From Nevskia sp. (GTDB lineage Bacteria; Pseudomonadota; Gammaproteobacteria; Nevskiales; Nevskiaceae): a stretch of 38,803 bases of DNA. Positions 8,627 through 17,564 of the stretch are shown here, in pieces. Below the pieces are notes generated by a model. That model was not told where the DNA came from. It worked only from the letters and a program-made list of their open reading frames with translations, and did no database searches. A program made the position numbers and the translations under genes. The stretch covers positions 1 to 38,803 of the forward strand of contig JAQGNU010000065.1 of the NCBI GenBank assembly GCA_028291645.1, in the 5' to 3' direction. How positions within the stretch are numbered: position 1 is the first letter of the stretch; each line of letters starts with the position of its first letter.

Positions 8627-10318
8627 TCAGCGTGCGCCGGTGAGAACTGCAGCCGCCGGCTTGACCATGACCGCCTGCTTCTGGCGCAGCAGGATGTCGA
8701 GCACCTTCTCCTGGTTTTCGCCGAGGATGCCGGAGAACTTGATGCCCATTTCGCGCCGCGGTGCGCGCAGGTCGATGTCGTACAGCTCGAGGCTCAGCGG
8801 CTGATCGATCGTGATCGGCGCCGAGCCGTTCGATACCAACTGGCCGCCGACCACCTGCATCGAGACTTTCAGATTGAACGGATCGAGCCGCAGGTTGCGG
8901 CCGGTATCGGCGAGATCCTTAATGTGGCCGTAGATGCCAGTGAGGTTGTTGCCGACCGCGGCATTGTCGTAGAGCCGCACCTCGGTCGAATTGCGCACGC
9001 GGATGCCATGGCGGCCGTTGCCGGTGGCAAGGTTCTGCCAGATCAGCGTGCGTGGGCTTTCATAGATGGTGATGCCATCGGAGGCGTTGCGGTAGACCTG
9101 GTTGCGCGCAACGATGTTGTTGACGCTATTGCGATCGACGACGATGCCGGACAGATGGTTGTCGTAGGACTTGTTGTCGAAGATCCAGCTGTCGTTGACT
9201 TCGCGCGAGACGATGATGCCGTGCTTGACCTTGGTACCGTAGGCGGTGTTCTCAGCGATGATCAGGCGCAGCGAACGGTCATGCGGATCGATGCCGTACT
9301 TGATGTTGTCGTGATAGACATTGCCGCGCACGACGACGTCCTCGGCTTCATAGCAGTAGAAGCCGTACCAGAGATCGGAAAAGTCCGAGTTCAGGATCCA
9401 GCCGCGCGGTGCCGGCCGATTCATCATCGGTGCCAGGCCCGGACTGAACTGGCTGATCGAGAGGCCGTAGGACTTGCTGGCGGCATAGCCGAGATGGGCG
9501 ATGCTCGAATCGGCGACGTAGGTTTCCGATCCGCCCCAGGACGTGATGAACGGCCGGAAGTCGTGCTCGTCCGCGAACCAGGCCGGCGTCTTGGCGCGTT
9601 CGTTCCAGGCGAGCACCTTGCTGCCGGTGATGAACAGCTTGCCTTCGTTGACCAGGAATGCACCGCGATCCAGCGACAGCCGCAATTCCTTCACCGAGGC
9701 ATCGATATGCAGCGTCGCGTTCGGGCGCACGTCGATCGGCAGGCGCGCGACGAACACGCCGGCGGAGACTTCCTCGAACTGCGATTTCGGCAACTGGCGC
9801 GCGAGGTCGCGCGGCGTGACGTAGCCGCCCTCAATGTAGATCGCCTTCGGCAGCGAGAACTGCCGCAGCGCCCACTCACGCAAGCGCTCGTCGCCGCCCA
9901 TGAAGGCTTTGAAGGCATTGTCCTGCAGCATCCGTGCGATCGCTGCGTGGCCCGCGGGCTTGCGCACGATCTTGGCATTCAGCGCCGCGCTGGTGTAGCC
10001 GGACAGGTCCGGCAGTTGTGGCGGCGCCAGCGTCAGGCTGTCCGACGGCACGGTATCGACGACGTAAGGCTTCGACTGGATTTCCTGGATCGCGCGTTCG
10101 TAGTCGTCGGGCGTGTCCTGATCGGAGCCGTCGCCCTGCTCGGCTTCGTCGGGATCGAGCGAATGGGCGTGGCGTCCGCCCGCAGCATGCGGCGCATCAT
10201 GCTGTGCGGCGGCGTGTGCCGCTGCGCTGCCGGCCGCCGCCGCATTGGCCGCACACAGCAGCGCGAGCATTGCCGCCAACGGCAGCAGGCGTTGCGCTGG
10301 GTACAGGCTCAGTACCAC
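8627..10318 (-). CDS. algG: Mannuronan C5-epimerase AlgG
   Basis: A periplasmic right-handed beta-helix enzyme converting D-mannuronate to L-guluronate in the polymer. I place the start at GTG 10318, which overlaps the algE stop by 10 bp, because the peptide then has a normal signal (basic QR, long hydrophobic core, AANAAAAG). The next ATG, at 10270, would leave no charged n-region. The protein is 563 residues. The catalytic DPHD motif is at 344-347 (YGIDPHDRS), and CASH-type repeats such as WIFDNKSYDNHLSGIVVDRN and SDGITIYESPR follow. Residues about 31-72 form a His/Ala/Asp-rich low-complexity linker before the conserved part, longer than I recall in Pseudomonas AlgG. Confidence 0.94.
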   Translation of the reverse strand: MVLSLYPAQRLLPLAAMLALLCAANAAAAGSAAAHAAAQHDAPHAAGGRHAHSLDPDEAEQGDGSDQDTPDDYERAIQEIQSKPYVVDTVPSDSLTLAPPQLPDLSGYTSAALNAKIVRKPAGHAAIARMLQDNAFKAFMGGDERLREWALRQFSLPKAIYIEGGYVTPRDLARQLPKSQFEEVSAGVFVARLPIDVRPNATLHIDASVKELRLSLDRGAFLVNEGKLFITGSKVLAWNERAKTPAWFADEHDFRPFITSWGGSETYVADSSIAHLGYAASKSYGLSISQFSPGLAPMMNRPAPRGWILNSDFSDLWYGFYCYEAEDVVVRGNVYHDNIKYGIDPHDRSLRLIIAENTAYGTKVKHGIIVSREVNDSWIFDNKSYDNHLSGIVVDRNSVNNIVARNQVYRNASDGITIYESPRTLIWQNLATGNGRHGIRVRNSTEVRLYDNAAVGNNLTGIYGHIKDLADTGRNLRLDPFNLKVSMQVVGGQLVSNGSAPITIDQPLSLELYDIDLRAPRREMGIKFSGILGENQEKVLDILLRQKQAVMVKPAAAVLTGAR

Positions 10319-11694
10319 AGCGTGAATTCCAGTGCGACGCGGTACTCGGCCTTCGCCGCCGCGCCGTAGGCGGCGCCCGGATCGAACACCGAGCCGCGCA
10401 GGCGCAGCCAGGTCTCGACGGTTTCGCCCTGCAGGTAGCGCGGTTGCTCGTGGCGCGCGCCGAAGTAGCGCGTCACCACCACGTCGTAGCCATTGCCGAG
10501 ATCGCTGCTGTTGGTGGTCGGCGCAACCGTCAGCGCGTCGGAGATGATCGGCTGGTTGTCGTTGACGCGCTCGAAGTGATTGAAGATCGCGCTGAAGTCG
10601 TAATCGCCCTTGGTCATCGAGGCGAAGCCGGTGTAGGCGCGCAGGTTGCCGATCTCGACGCGGTAGGCGTCGTTGAAGCGGTTGATCAGCGCACGCGTGC
10701 CGGTGAAGCGCGAGTAGTTGCTCTGTATGCCGCTCTGTTCGTACTGGCGCAGGCCGCCGCCGCTGCCGGCCGCGACCGCTGCGCCGATCTGCACCGGCCA
10801 GTCCGGCATCGACATGCGATAGCGCACGCCGAGTTCGCCCTGGTAAGCGTTGGCGTTTTTCGAGACCTCGCCGTCGACCACGCGCCCGCTGCCGAGTTGC
10901 AAAGTGCGCCGATGGCCTGTCAGGTAAGTCGCCGATTCCCAATAACTCAGCGCCGGCGCTTTTTCCGCATCGTAAGCATGGTTGTCAGCAAACAGGCCGA
11001 TCCAGGTCAGATGTTCCTTGTCCGCGCGATCGTTGCTGCCCAGCGTTTCGCCGGTGGCGGGCAACTGGTTGCTGTCGTCGGCATGCACCACGCGCGCACC
11101 GATGCGCTGCATCGGCAGTATTTCACCGCTGATGCTGCCGAAGAAATAAGTGCGGTCCTGCTGCTTGGACGGTTGTGGTGCGCCATCGCTGCGATAAGTG
11201 CTGAACTGATGCGCGACGGCCAGTTCGCTTTGCAGCAGCGTGGTGTCGAACATCCAGCGCACCGAGTCGAGATCTTCGTCCCACCATTCGGCGCTGTCCT
11301 CACGTGTGCGCTGGCGGCCGATGCGCAGCGATTCGCCGGGATAGCTGGTGATGCCGCCGTAGTCGATCCAGGCTTCCTTGAGGCCGACGTAGGCGCTGGA
11401 GCTGGCGCCGACGTTGTTGTTGGTGTTGCCCTGCGGCAGTACCGAGCCGCTGGGGATGAAGGCACGGCCGCGCACGTAGGCGCTCAGATCCGGCGAGAAC
11501 TGGAAGTGCACCCAGGGCGTCAGGTCGAGATAGGCCTGCTGCTGGTCGCTGCGTTGCTGCAGGCCGAGATCGCGGCCGGAGTCGGCTTCGCCGGTGACGG
11601 AGCCTTTGAAAGTGGCGTCGATGTCGACGGCGCCGGCCGAGGTTGCGGCGACGCCGAGAATGGAGCCGGCGGTCAGTGCGAGTTTGGCGTTTAT
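10309..11694 (-). CDS. algE: Outer-membrane alginate export porin AlgE, apparent ATA start
   Basis: The 18-strand beta-barrel through which alginate leaves the cell. Clear AlgE blocks are WIDYGGITSYPGESLRIGRQ, TREDSAEWW, LDSVRWMFDTTLLQSEL, RIGARVVHADDSNQLP, GYDVVVTRYF and the C-terminal LEFTLWY with terminal aromatic. The reading frame runs upstream without stop through a signal peptide (NAKLALTAGSILGVAATSAGA) and the first strand VDIDATFKGSVTGEADSGRD. No ATG, GTG or TTG occurs in this part. The only well placed initiator is ATA at 11694, seven bases after GGAG and overlapping the algK stop as ATAA. The first canonical codon, GTG 11511, would remove the signal peptide. Length is 461 residues from ATA. 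A one-base change or sequencing error in an ancestral ATGA overlap would explain it. Confidence 0.93.
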   Translation of the reverse strand: MNAKLALTAGSILGVAATSAGAVDIDATFKGSVTGEADSGRDLGLQQRSDQQQAYLDLTPWVHFQFSPDLSAYVRGRAFIPSGSVLPQGNTNNNVGASSSAYVGLKEAWIDYGGITSYPGESLRIGRQRTREDSAEWWDEDLDSVRWMFDTTLLQSELAVAHQFSTYRSDGAPQPSKQQDRTYFFGSISGEILPMQRIGARVVHADDSNQLPATGETLGSNDRADKEHLTWIGLFADNHAYDAEKAPALSYWESATYLTGHRRTLQLGSGRVVDGEVSKNANAYQGELGVRYRMSMPDWPVQIGAAVAAGSGGGLRQYEQSGIQSNYSRFTGTRALINRFNDAYRVEIGNLRAYTGFASMTKGDYDFSAIFNHFERVNDNQPIISDALTVAPTTNSSDLGNGYDVVVTRYFGARHEQPRYLQGETVETWLRLRGSVFDPGAAYGAAAKAEYRVALEFTLWY

Positions 11695-13385
11695 GAGCGT
11701 TCTCCGGTGCGAGTGATTGCAATCTGTTCGTCCCCGGTGGATGAATGGCGTGCCGCCAGTTCCCGCTGCATCAGCATGTCGACTGCGCGCAGATCATCTG
11801 GCGTCATCACGTCCTGCAACTGGCCCAGCAAGGTCTTCAGCGTCGGGCTGCCACTGGGCGCACCGAGCCTGGCGAACAGGTAGGCGTAGGCGTGGTTCGG
11901 GCAGACGCCCTTGCCGGCTGAGTAGAGCCGCGCCAGCGCCGAGTTGGCCGGCAGGAAACCGGCGCGTGCCGCCTTCAGCAGGTGCTGCCGCGCGGCATCG
12001 GCGTCTACTTCGTCCAGATAGCCGTACTGATAGAGCCGGCCGAGAAAGAAGTCGGCCTGGTTGGCGGTGACTGCGTGCGTCACTGCCTGCTGCAGCCACT
12101 TGAGCGCAGCTTGCGGATCGCGCGGCGTGCGCTGGCCGAGCAGATACAACTCGCCGAGATACAGCGGCGCTTCGTCGACACGGGCTTTTTGCGCCGACTG
12201 CAGAATCGGTGGTACGTCGACATCGGGCGCGAGGAACGGATAGCGCACGATCACGCCCGCGCCGAGCGCGCGTGCGCGCGCATCGCCGTCGAGCAGGCGC
12301 CGCAGCGCCTGGTTGGCCAGATCGGGATCCGCATTCGGCCCAGTGGGCGCCGGGGCCGGTGGTGGTGGCGGCGGCGGCGGCGGCGGGGTGCCCGGCACAG
12401 GGAGCGGTGGCGGCAGCGCGACGCCGACCGGCAGCTGCGCGCAGGCGGTGGCGAGCACCTGCGCCGGCGCATCACTCGCTGCGGACGGCGCGGTCTCGTC
12501 TTCGGGCACATCTGAAACCGGCGGCGCACTCAGATCGGCGTCTTCCGTATCGAGATTGTCGTCGACCAGCGCACGCGCCAGGCTGGCGATGGTGTCGACC
12601 GGCACGCGTTGCTGCCCGTACTGCGAGATCGCTGCAGCGGTCAGCGTTTGCATCTCGGTGTGATCGCCGCGGTTGCGCGCGTCGCGCAGCAGATCGACGT
12701 AGCACTCCGGTGCGGACGCCAGCGAACGCTTGCACAAGCGCAACAGCTTGCCGGCGTGATCCTCGAGCAGTGGCGTCGTACGGTACCAGCGGATCAGGGC
12801 CAGATTGGATTCGTAACGATCCAGCGCTTCGGCGCGTGCCGCCAGCGTCGGCAAGTCGTGGGCGCGATCGCGATCCGGATATTCCGCATAGATGCGGATC
12901 AGCAGCGCCAGTGCTTCGAGATCGTCACGCTGGCGGTACGCGCTCTGCGACAAGCGCTGTGCTTCGTCGATGCCGGCGGCGCTCGCCTGGCGCAGCAGCA
13001 GGCGCGCCAGCGCGACATCTTCCAGCGGCGACTGCGGCAGCGCGGCGCGATACCAGCGAATAGCCTTGGCGATACTCTCGGGACTGTCCTGCTGCGAATA
13101 GAGACGCGCCAATGCGAGCTGCGCTGCGGTCCAGCCGCGCCGGGCCAGCGGTTGTAGATCGCGCTCGGCATCGTCGACGCGGTTTTCGACCGCGGCCTGC
13201 TGGCCGCGCGCGAGGTCGGGCAGGCCGCGCGCTTTTTTCGCCGGCGCTGCTGGGGTGGGCGCCGTCGCTGCGTCCATTGACGCCGGCGCCGCTGTATCAG
13301 ACGCTGGCGGCGCTGCCGTCTGGCTGTAGGCGGCGCCGGCCAGCAACAGCGGCGGCAACAGCAGATGGCGGAATCGCAGGATCAT
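11691..13385 (-). CDS. algK: Alginate export scaffold AlgK (TPR/Sel1-like), non-lipidated variant
   Basis: A 564-residue periplasmic superhelical scaffold that links the synthase complex to AlgE. The signal peptide (about 1-22, RFRHLLLPPLLLAGAAYSQ) has alanine where a lipobox cysteine would be; the first Cys is residue 218. Pseudomonas AlgK is a lipoprotein, so membrane attachment must differ here. A Pro/Ala-rich spacer (23-52) is followed by Sel1/TPR-type helical repeats such as GWTAAQLALARLYSQQD, LEALALLIRIYAE, LGELYLLGQRTPRDPQAALKWLQ and SALARLYSAGKG. Residues about 285-350 are an acidic then Pro-rich insertion with ten consecutive prolines (334-343). It overlaps alg44 by ATGA and algE by ATAA. 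Identity rests on position and repeats. Confidence 0.88.
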   Translation of the reverse strand: MILRFRHLLLPPLLLAGAAYSQTAAPPASDTAAPASMDAATAPTPAAPAKKARGLPDLARGQQAAVENRVDDAERDLQPLARRGWTAAQLALARLYSQQDSPESIAKAIRWYRAALPQSPLEDVALARLLLRQASAAGIDEAQRLSQSAYRQRDDLEALALLIRIYAEYPDRDRAHDLPTLAARAEALDRYESNLALIRWYRTTPLLEDHAGKLLRLCKRSLASAPECYVDLLRDARNRGDHTEMQTLTAAAISQYGQQRVPVDTIASLARALVDDNLDTEDADLSAPPVSDVPEDETAPSAASDAPAQVLATACAQLPVGVALPPPLPVPGTPPPPPPPPPPAPAPTGPNADPDLANQALRRLLDGDARARALGAGVIVRYPFLAPDVDVPPILQSAQKARVDEAPLYLGELYLLGQRTPRDPQAALKWLQQAVTHAVTANQADFFLGRLYQYGYLDEVDADAARQHLLKAARAGFLPANSALARLYSAGKGVCPNHAYAYLFARLGAPSGSPTLKTLLGQLQDVMTPDDLRAVDMLMQRELAARHSSTGDEQIAITRTGERS

Positions 13386-14602
13386 GCCGGCAGGTAGGCG
13401 CGCAGACGGTTCCAGTCGAAGCGCGGCAGATCGGCACCGCCGATGCGAACGTCGACCGGACGATCGACCAGATTCGCCGGCAAGGCTTCGTCCGGCTCGA
13501 TCTCGACGATGACGTCGCTGATCACCGCGCTGCCGTTGAGGCCACGCAGGTCGCTGCTGCCGCCACCTTCGGCCGGATTGGCCGGGCTCGGCAGCAGCCG
13601 CAACTGGCGGATGGTGCCCTGGCGGTCGCCGCTTTCGCCGCCGACGTGGAAGCCGATGCTGCGGCCCGGCGACAGTTTCGGAATGCTATCGAAATGAAAG
13701 CGCGCCAGCACGTAGGGCTTGGCCTCTTGCGGCACCAGTTCCAACAGCGGCTGGTTGCGGTTGATGTACTGCGCATCCATCGCGTACTGCGTCTGCACGC
13801 GGCAATCGCAGGGGCTGGAAATCGTTCCCTTGAGGGTTTCGCCCATCAGATCGGAAAGCTGCTGCGGCGTCAGATGCAGCGAGCCGGGATCGTTCTGCAT
13901 GACGTCGAGCATCGCCGCCTGGAACGTGCCGATCGGCTGACCTTTCTTGACTAGGCCGTCCGGCGGTATCAGGTTGAAGAAGGTGCCGTCGCGCGGCATC
14001 GCGATGGTGAAGCTCGAGGCTGCGATCTTGGCGGCGTTGGCGTGCATCACGAACAGCGCCGAGTACAACGTCGACGCCGCATAGGTGAAGGCGGCGAGGC
14101 CGACGACAAACATGACGCCGGTCAAGCTCAAGGCGCGCAGCCGACCGGCCGGCGACAGTGGGGGTGCCGGTTCGACTTGCGCGCGCGGCTTGCTGTAGTT
14201 GTCGCGCGACAGCGTCGCCAGCATCTCGCCGGCAGTCGTGACTTCGCCGGAAAGGTATCCGCCGATCAGGTAGTGCAGGGTCGCAACGGTGCCGGCCGTG
14301 AGATTTTCGAAGCTGCAGCCGGTGCGTCGGCTGCTGTTGTCGAAATTGCGCACGCAGAACTGCACCGGCAGGTTCAGCGCCAGTGAATCGACGCCCAACT
14401 GCAGCACGCCGCGATCGAGCGCGCCGACCTGGTAGCTGTGCGGTGCCTCGAAGGCGAAGCCGGCGACGGAAATGTCGATCACCCGGCAGGCGGCTTCGGT
14501 GTTGCCATGGGCGATACGCACGGTGGCTGGAATGCGTACGCGCGGATGCTGCCGCTGCGTTTCGGTTTCGTGCACCACCTGCGGTTTCAGGCCGTTGTCC
14601 AT
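13382..14602 (-). CDS. alg44: c-di-GMP receptor and co-polymerase Alg44 (PilZ-HlyD)
   Basis: A 406-residue inner-membrane protein that binds cyclic di-GMP and switches on Alg8. The N-terminal PilZ domain has both binding motifs: RQHPR (Arg17 and Arg21) and DISVAG (Asp43, Ser45, Gly48), at almost the same positions as in Pseudomonas Alg44. A single transmembrane helix lies at about 157-183 (LSLTGVMFVVGLAAFTYAAS). The periplasmic part is HlyD/membrane-fusion-like (PRDGTFFNLIPPDGLVKKGQ, ISSPCDCRVQ, GRSIGFHVGG). It starts 42 bp after alg8 and overlaps algK by ATGA. Intact PilZ residues mean polymerisation is probably under c-di-GMP control. Confidence 0.96.
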   Translation of the reverse strand: MDNGLKPQVVHETETQRQHPRVRIPATVRIAHGNTEAACRVIDISVAGFAFEAPHSYQVGALDRGVLQLGVDSLALNLPVQFCVRNFDNSSRRTGCSFENLTAGTVATLHYLIGGYLSGEVTTAGEMLATLSRDNYSKPRAQVEPAPPLSPAGRLRALSLTGVMFVVGLAAFTYAASTLYSALFVMHANAAKIAASSFTIAMPRDGTFFNLIPPDGLVKKGQPIGTFQAAMLDVMQNDPGSLHLTPQQLSDLMGETLKGTISSPCDCRVQTQYAMDAQYINRNQPLLELVPQEAKPYVLARFHFDSIPKLSPGRSIGFHVGGESGDRQGTIRQLRLLPSPANPAEGGGSSDLRGLNGSAVISDVIVEIEPDEALPANLVDRPVDVRIGGADLPRFDWNRLRAYLPA

Positions 14603-14644
14603 GCGTAGTCCAGAGAGAGTGGAGGGGATGAGTGGGAGTGAGCC

Positions 14645-16165
14645 TCAGTGCGAACTGGCGATGTACATCACCATCGCAGCGAACACGCTGACCGAGGAAA
14701 AGATCATCGCGGTCGAAGACCAGCGGTTGAACCTGCGCTGAAAGTGGTCGTTGCCGCTCGCGAGTTTGGTCTTCTGGCGCGTCCACGACTGCTGGTCGAG
14801 ACGGAAGAACACCGCGATCTTGACCAGCGAGCCGACCACCTGGTTGTAGTAGAGAAACAGCGGATAGCTCGGTCCGATGCGGTGACCCGACAACAACAGC
14901 AGCAAGCTCATGCCGAGCCGGGTGATGCCGACCCACAGTAAAAAGCCGATCAGGTAAGCGGCGCTGTATTGCAGGCTCGCGGCGATCGCCAGCGCCAGGC
15001 CGAGCAGGCCGGTCCACATCAGCACGCGCTGATCGAGCAGCACGTAGTAGGTGAACCAACCGAGCACCGCGGGGCCGAGCTTGAGTGCGCGGCCGTTCTG
15101 GCGCAGCGAGTTGCCGTACCAGCGAAACATCAACTGGCGGCTGGCGGCGACGAAGCGCGGATCGGGCGGATGTTCGATCGTGCTGATCGCGGCATCCGGC
15201 ACGTAGTAAGTATCCCAGCCCATCCGCATCAGGCTGTACCAGCTCGACTTGTCGTCGCCGGTGAGGAACTTGAAGCGGCCCAGGCGCCAATGATCGAGCG
15301 CGTCGTGCTCGACATCGTGGATGAAGCCGGGGTCGGTGATGATCTCGGCACGGAACAGCGACATGCGGCCGGTCAGCGTCAGCACGCGCTTGGTCAGCGC
15401 CATCGAGCACATGTTCATGTGGCGCTGGGCGAAGCGCAGCCGGTGCCATTCGCGCATCGCGTAGCTGCCCTGGACTTCGCAGAACTCGTTGGTGGTGAGT
15501 CCGCCGACGGTCGGCATCAGCTTGAGGAACGGCGCGGTGCTGGCGACCACGCCGGGCTGCAGCACGGTATCGCCGTCGATCACCGCGACCACCGCATCGC
15601 GGTCGGGCATGTCGCGCGAGATCGCGCGGAAGCCTTGCGCCAGACCATCGCGCTTGCCGGTGCCGGGAATGCGCACGATCTTCAGGCGTACGCGCGGCGG
15701 CGGTGCCAGCCGCCGCCACAGTTCGAGAATCAGTCGCTGATCGGACATCTCCACGATCGACGCCACCACCGTCGCCGGCCAGCCGCAGCGACAGGCTTCC
15801 TGGATCACCGAGCGGTACACCTGCGCGGTGGTTTCGGCGTCGATGCGGAAACTCGTCACCATCAAATAGATGTGCGAAGGCGCCAGCGCAGCGCCCGCCG
15901 CCTCGACCTGCTTGCGCATGCGCGGAAACGAGCGGTGCAGGAACAGCAGGCTGCGCACGATGTGGATGCTACGCAGACCGTAGCGCCAGAAGCCGAGCAG
16001 TCCGATGGCGAAGACGTAGAGCCGGTTGCCCGGCTCGAACGCTTCGCTCGGCAGCAGCATGACCAGGACCAGCAAGCCGCTGAGGTACAACAGCCAGCCG
16101 CCGGACTGGGCGAGGCGTCCGCGCAGCCCTAACGGTGGCGCCACGCTGCTTGCGAGTGTGTTCAC
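14645..16165 (-). CDS. alg8: Mannuronan synthase Alg8 (GT2)
   Basis: The inner-membrane processive family-2 glycosyltransferase that polymerises GDP-mannuronate and passes the chain through the membrane. The open frame extends into algD, but GTG 16165 is the likely start: it follows algD by 13 bp, has GGCAGG at good spacing and gives 506 residues, close to the 494 of Pseudomonas Alg8. Two transmembrane helices come first (about 23-39 and 49-62). The GT domain then has the VIDGDT DxD motif (197-199), LTGDDKSSW (301-309) and RQLMFRW (343-349, the QxxRW-like box). About four C-terminal membrane helices follow. Confidence 0.95.
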   Translation of the reverse strand: MNTLASSVAPPLGLRGRLAQSGGWLLYLSGLLVLVMLLPSEAFEPGNRLYVFAIGLLGFWRYGLRSIHIVRSLLFLHRSFPRMRKQVEAAGAALAPSHIYLMVTSFRIDAETTAQVYRSVIQEACRCGWPATVVASIVEMSDQRLILELWRRLAPPPRVRLKIVRIPGTGKRDGLAQGFRAISRDMPDRDAVVAVIDGDTVLQPGVVASTAPFLKLMPTVGGLTTNEFCEVQGSYAMREWHRLRFAQRHMNMCSMALTKRVLTLTGRMSLFRAEIITDPGFIHDVEHDALDHWRLGRFKFLTGDDKSSWYSLMRMGWDTYYVPDAAISTIEHPPDPRFVAASRQLMFRWYGNSLRQNGRALKLGPAVLGWFTYYVLLDQRVLMWTGLLGLALAIAASLQYSAAYLIGFLLWVGITRLGMSLLLLLSGHRIGPSYPLFLYYNQVVGSLVKIAVFFRLDQQSWTRQKTKLASGNDHFQRRFNRWSSTAMIFSSVSVFAAMVMYIASSH

Positions 16166-16178
16166 GGGCAGCCTGCCG

Positions 16179-17489
16179 CTACCAGCAGATACCCTGCATT
16201 TCCGCAGTCGATGTTTCCGGCATGAAGCCGACCAGATCGACCACCTTGCGGCCAGCACGGCTGCCGTTCACTGCCTTTTCGAAATTCTGGTCGCGCAGAC
16301 CCAGCACCAGCACGTCGGAGCAGTCGATGACTTCCTGGAAGTCGGACTTCAGGAGGCTGGAGATGTGTGGAATCTTGTCGTTGATGTATTCGCGGTTGGC
16401 ACCATGCACCCGCGCGTATTCGACATTTCGGTCGAAGATCGACAGGTCGTAGCCCTTGCCGATCAGCATCTCGGCGAGTTCCACCAGCGGGCTCTCGCGC
16501 AGGTCGTCGGTTTTCGCCTTGAACGATAGTCCGAACAGGCCGATGCGGCGTTCGCCGAAGGACTCGACCAATTCGAACGCTTTGCGCACCTGTGCGGCAT
16601 TGCTTTGCATCAGCGAACCGAGCAGCGGAATCGCGGCGTCGAGCTGGGTTGCGCGATAGGTCAGCGCGCGCACGTCCTTCGGCAGACAGGAGCCGCCGAA
16701 CGCGAAGCCGGGACGCATGTAGTAGTTCGACAGGTTGAGCTTTTTATCCTGGCAGACGACGTCCATCACCTGGCGGCCGTCGACGCCGAGCGCCTTGGCG
16801 ATGTTGCCGATCTCGTTGGCGAACGCGACCTTGGTCGCATGCCAGACGTTGCACGAATACTTGACCATCTCGGCGACTTCGATTGGCTTGCGGATGATCG
16901 GCGCCGGCAGTTCTTCGTAGAGCGCGGCGAGCAGGTCGCCGGAGGCGGCATCCCATTCGCCGATCACCGTCATCGGCGGATGGTTGTAGTCGGCGATCGC
17001 GGTGCTTTCGCGCAGGAATTCCGGATTGACGGCGACGCCGATGTCGGCGCCGGCACTCTTGCCCGAGACCGATTCGAGAATCGGCACGACGGTGTTCTTG
17101 ACGGTGCCCGGCAGCACCGTCGAACGCACCACCACGGTATGGCGGTTGGCCTTGTGCTTGATCGCCAGCGCGATATCACGCGTCACCGCTTCGATATAGG
17201 CGAGATCGAGATCGCCGGAGCGCTTGCTCGGCGTGCCGACGCAGATCATCGACAGCTGCGAATGGCGCACCGCATCGTCGGTGCTGGTGGTGGCGCGGAT
17301 GTGACCGCTGGCGACGCCGCGCGCGAGCAGGGCTTCGAGTCCCGGTTCGACGATCGGCGATTTGCCCCGGTTGATCAGATCGACCTTGACGTCGGAGATG
17401 TCGACGCCGATGACGTGGTGGCCGCGGTCGGCCAGGCAGGCGGCGCAGACCGCGCCGACGTATCCCATTCCAAAAATGCTGACTTGCAT
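16179..17489 (-). CDS. algD: GDP-mannose 6-dehydrogenase AlgD
   Basis: Oxidises GDP-mannose to GDP-mannuronate in two NAD-dependent steps, the committing reaction of alginate synthesis. The ATG at 17489 ([20 protein letters not shown]) gives exactly 436 residues, the length of the Pseudomonas enzyme; the 20 codons before it in frame are not conserved. It shows the Rossmann GMGYVG motif (7-12), the VGTPS block, [10 protein letters not shown] (155-164) and the catalytic Cys268 in [12 protein letters not shown], again at the Pseudomonas position. AAGGA lies upstream. In Pseudomonas algD heads the operon and carries the main promoter; here it is third, 75 bp after manB, and I see no strong promoter in that gap. 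Confidence 0.97.
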   Translation of the reverse strand: MQVSIFGMGYVGAVCAACLADRGHHVIGVDISDVKVDLINRGKSPIVEPGLEALLARGVASGHIRATTSTDDAVRHSQLSMICVGTPSKRSGDLDLAYIEAVTRDIALAIKHKANRHTVVVRSTVLPGTVKNTVVPILESVSGKSAGADIGVAVNPEFLRESTAIADYNHPPMTVIGEWDAASGDLLAALYEELPAPIIRKPIEVAEMVKYSCNVWHATKVAFANEIGNIAKALGVDGRQVMDVVCQDKKLNLSNYYMRPGFAFGGSCLPKDVRALTYRATQLDAAIPLLGSLMQSNAAQVRKAFELVESFGERRIGLFGLSFKAKTDDLRESPLVELAEMLIGKGYDLSIFDRNVEYARVHGANREYINDKIPHISSLLKSDFQEVIDCSDVLVLGLRDQNFEKAVNGSRAGRKVVDLVGFMPETSTAEMQGICW

Positions 17490-17564
17490 GATTTCAACCG
17501 TCCTTGGTTTAAAAGCTGAATGCCGTTGGGTAATGCTTCGAGCTTGCACGTGCTGCGGGTGTTT

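Noticed and set aside
11300-11722. 140-codon frame as an alternative algE start
   Set aside because: It is in a different frame from the AlgE barrel and gives an Arg-rich shadow peptide without a signal sequence.
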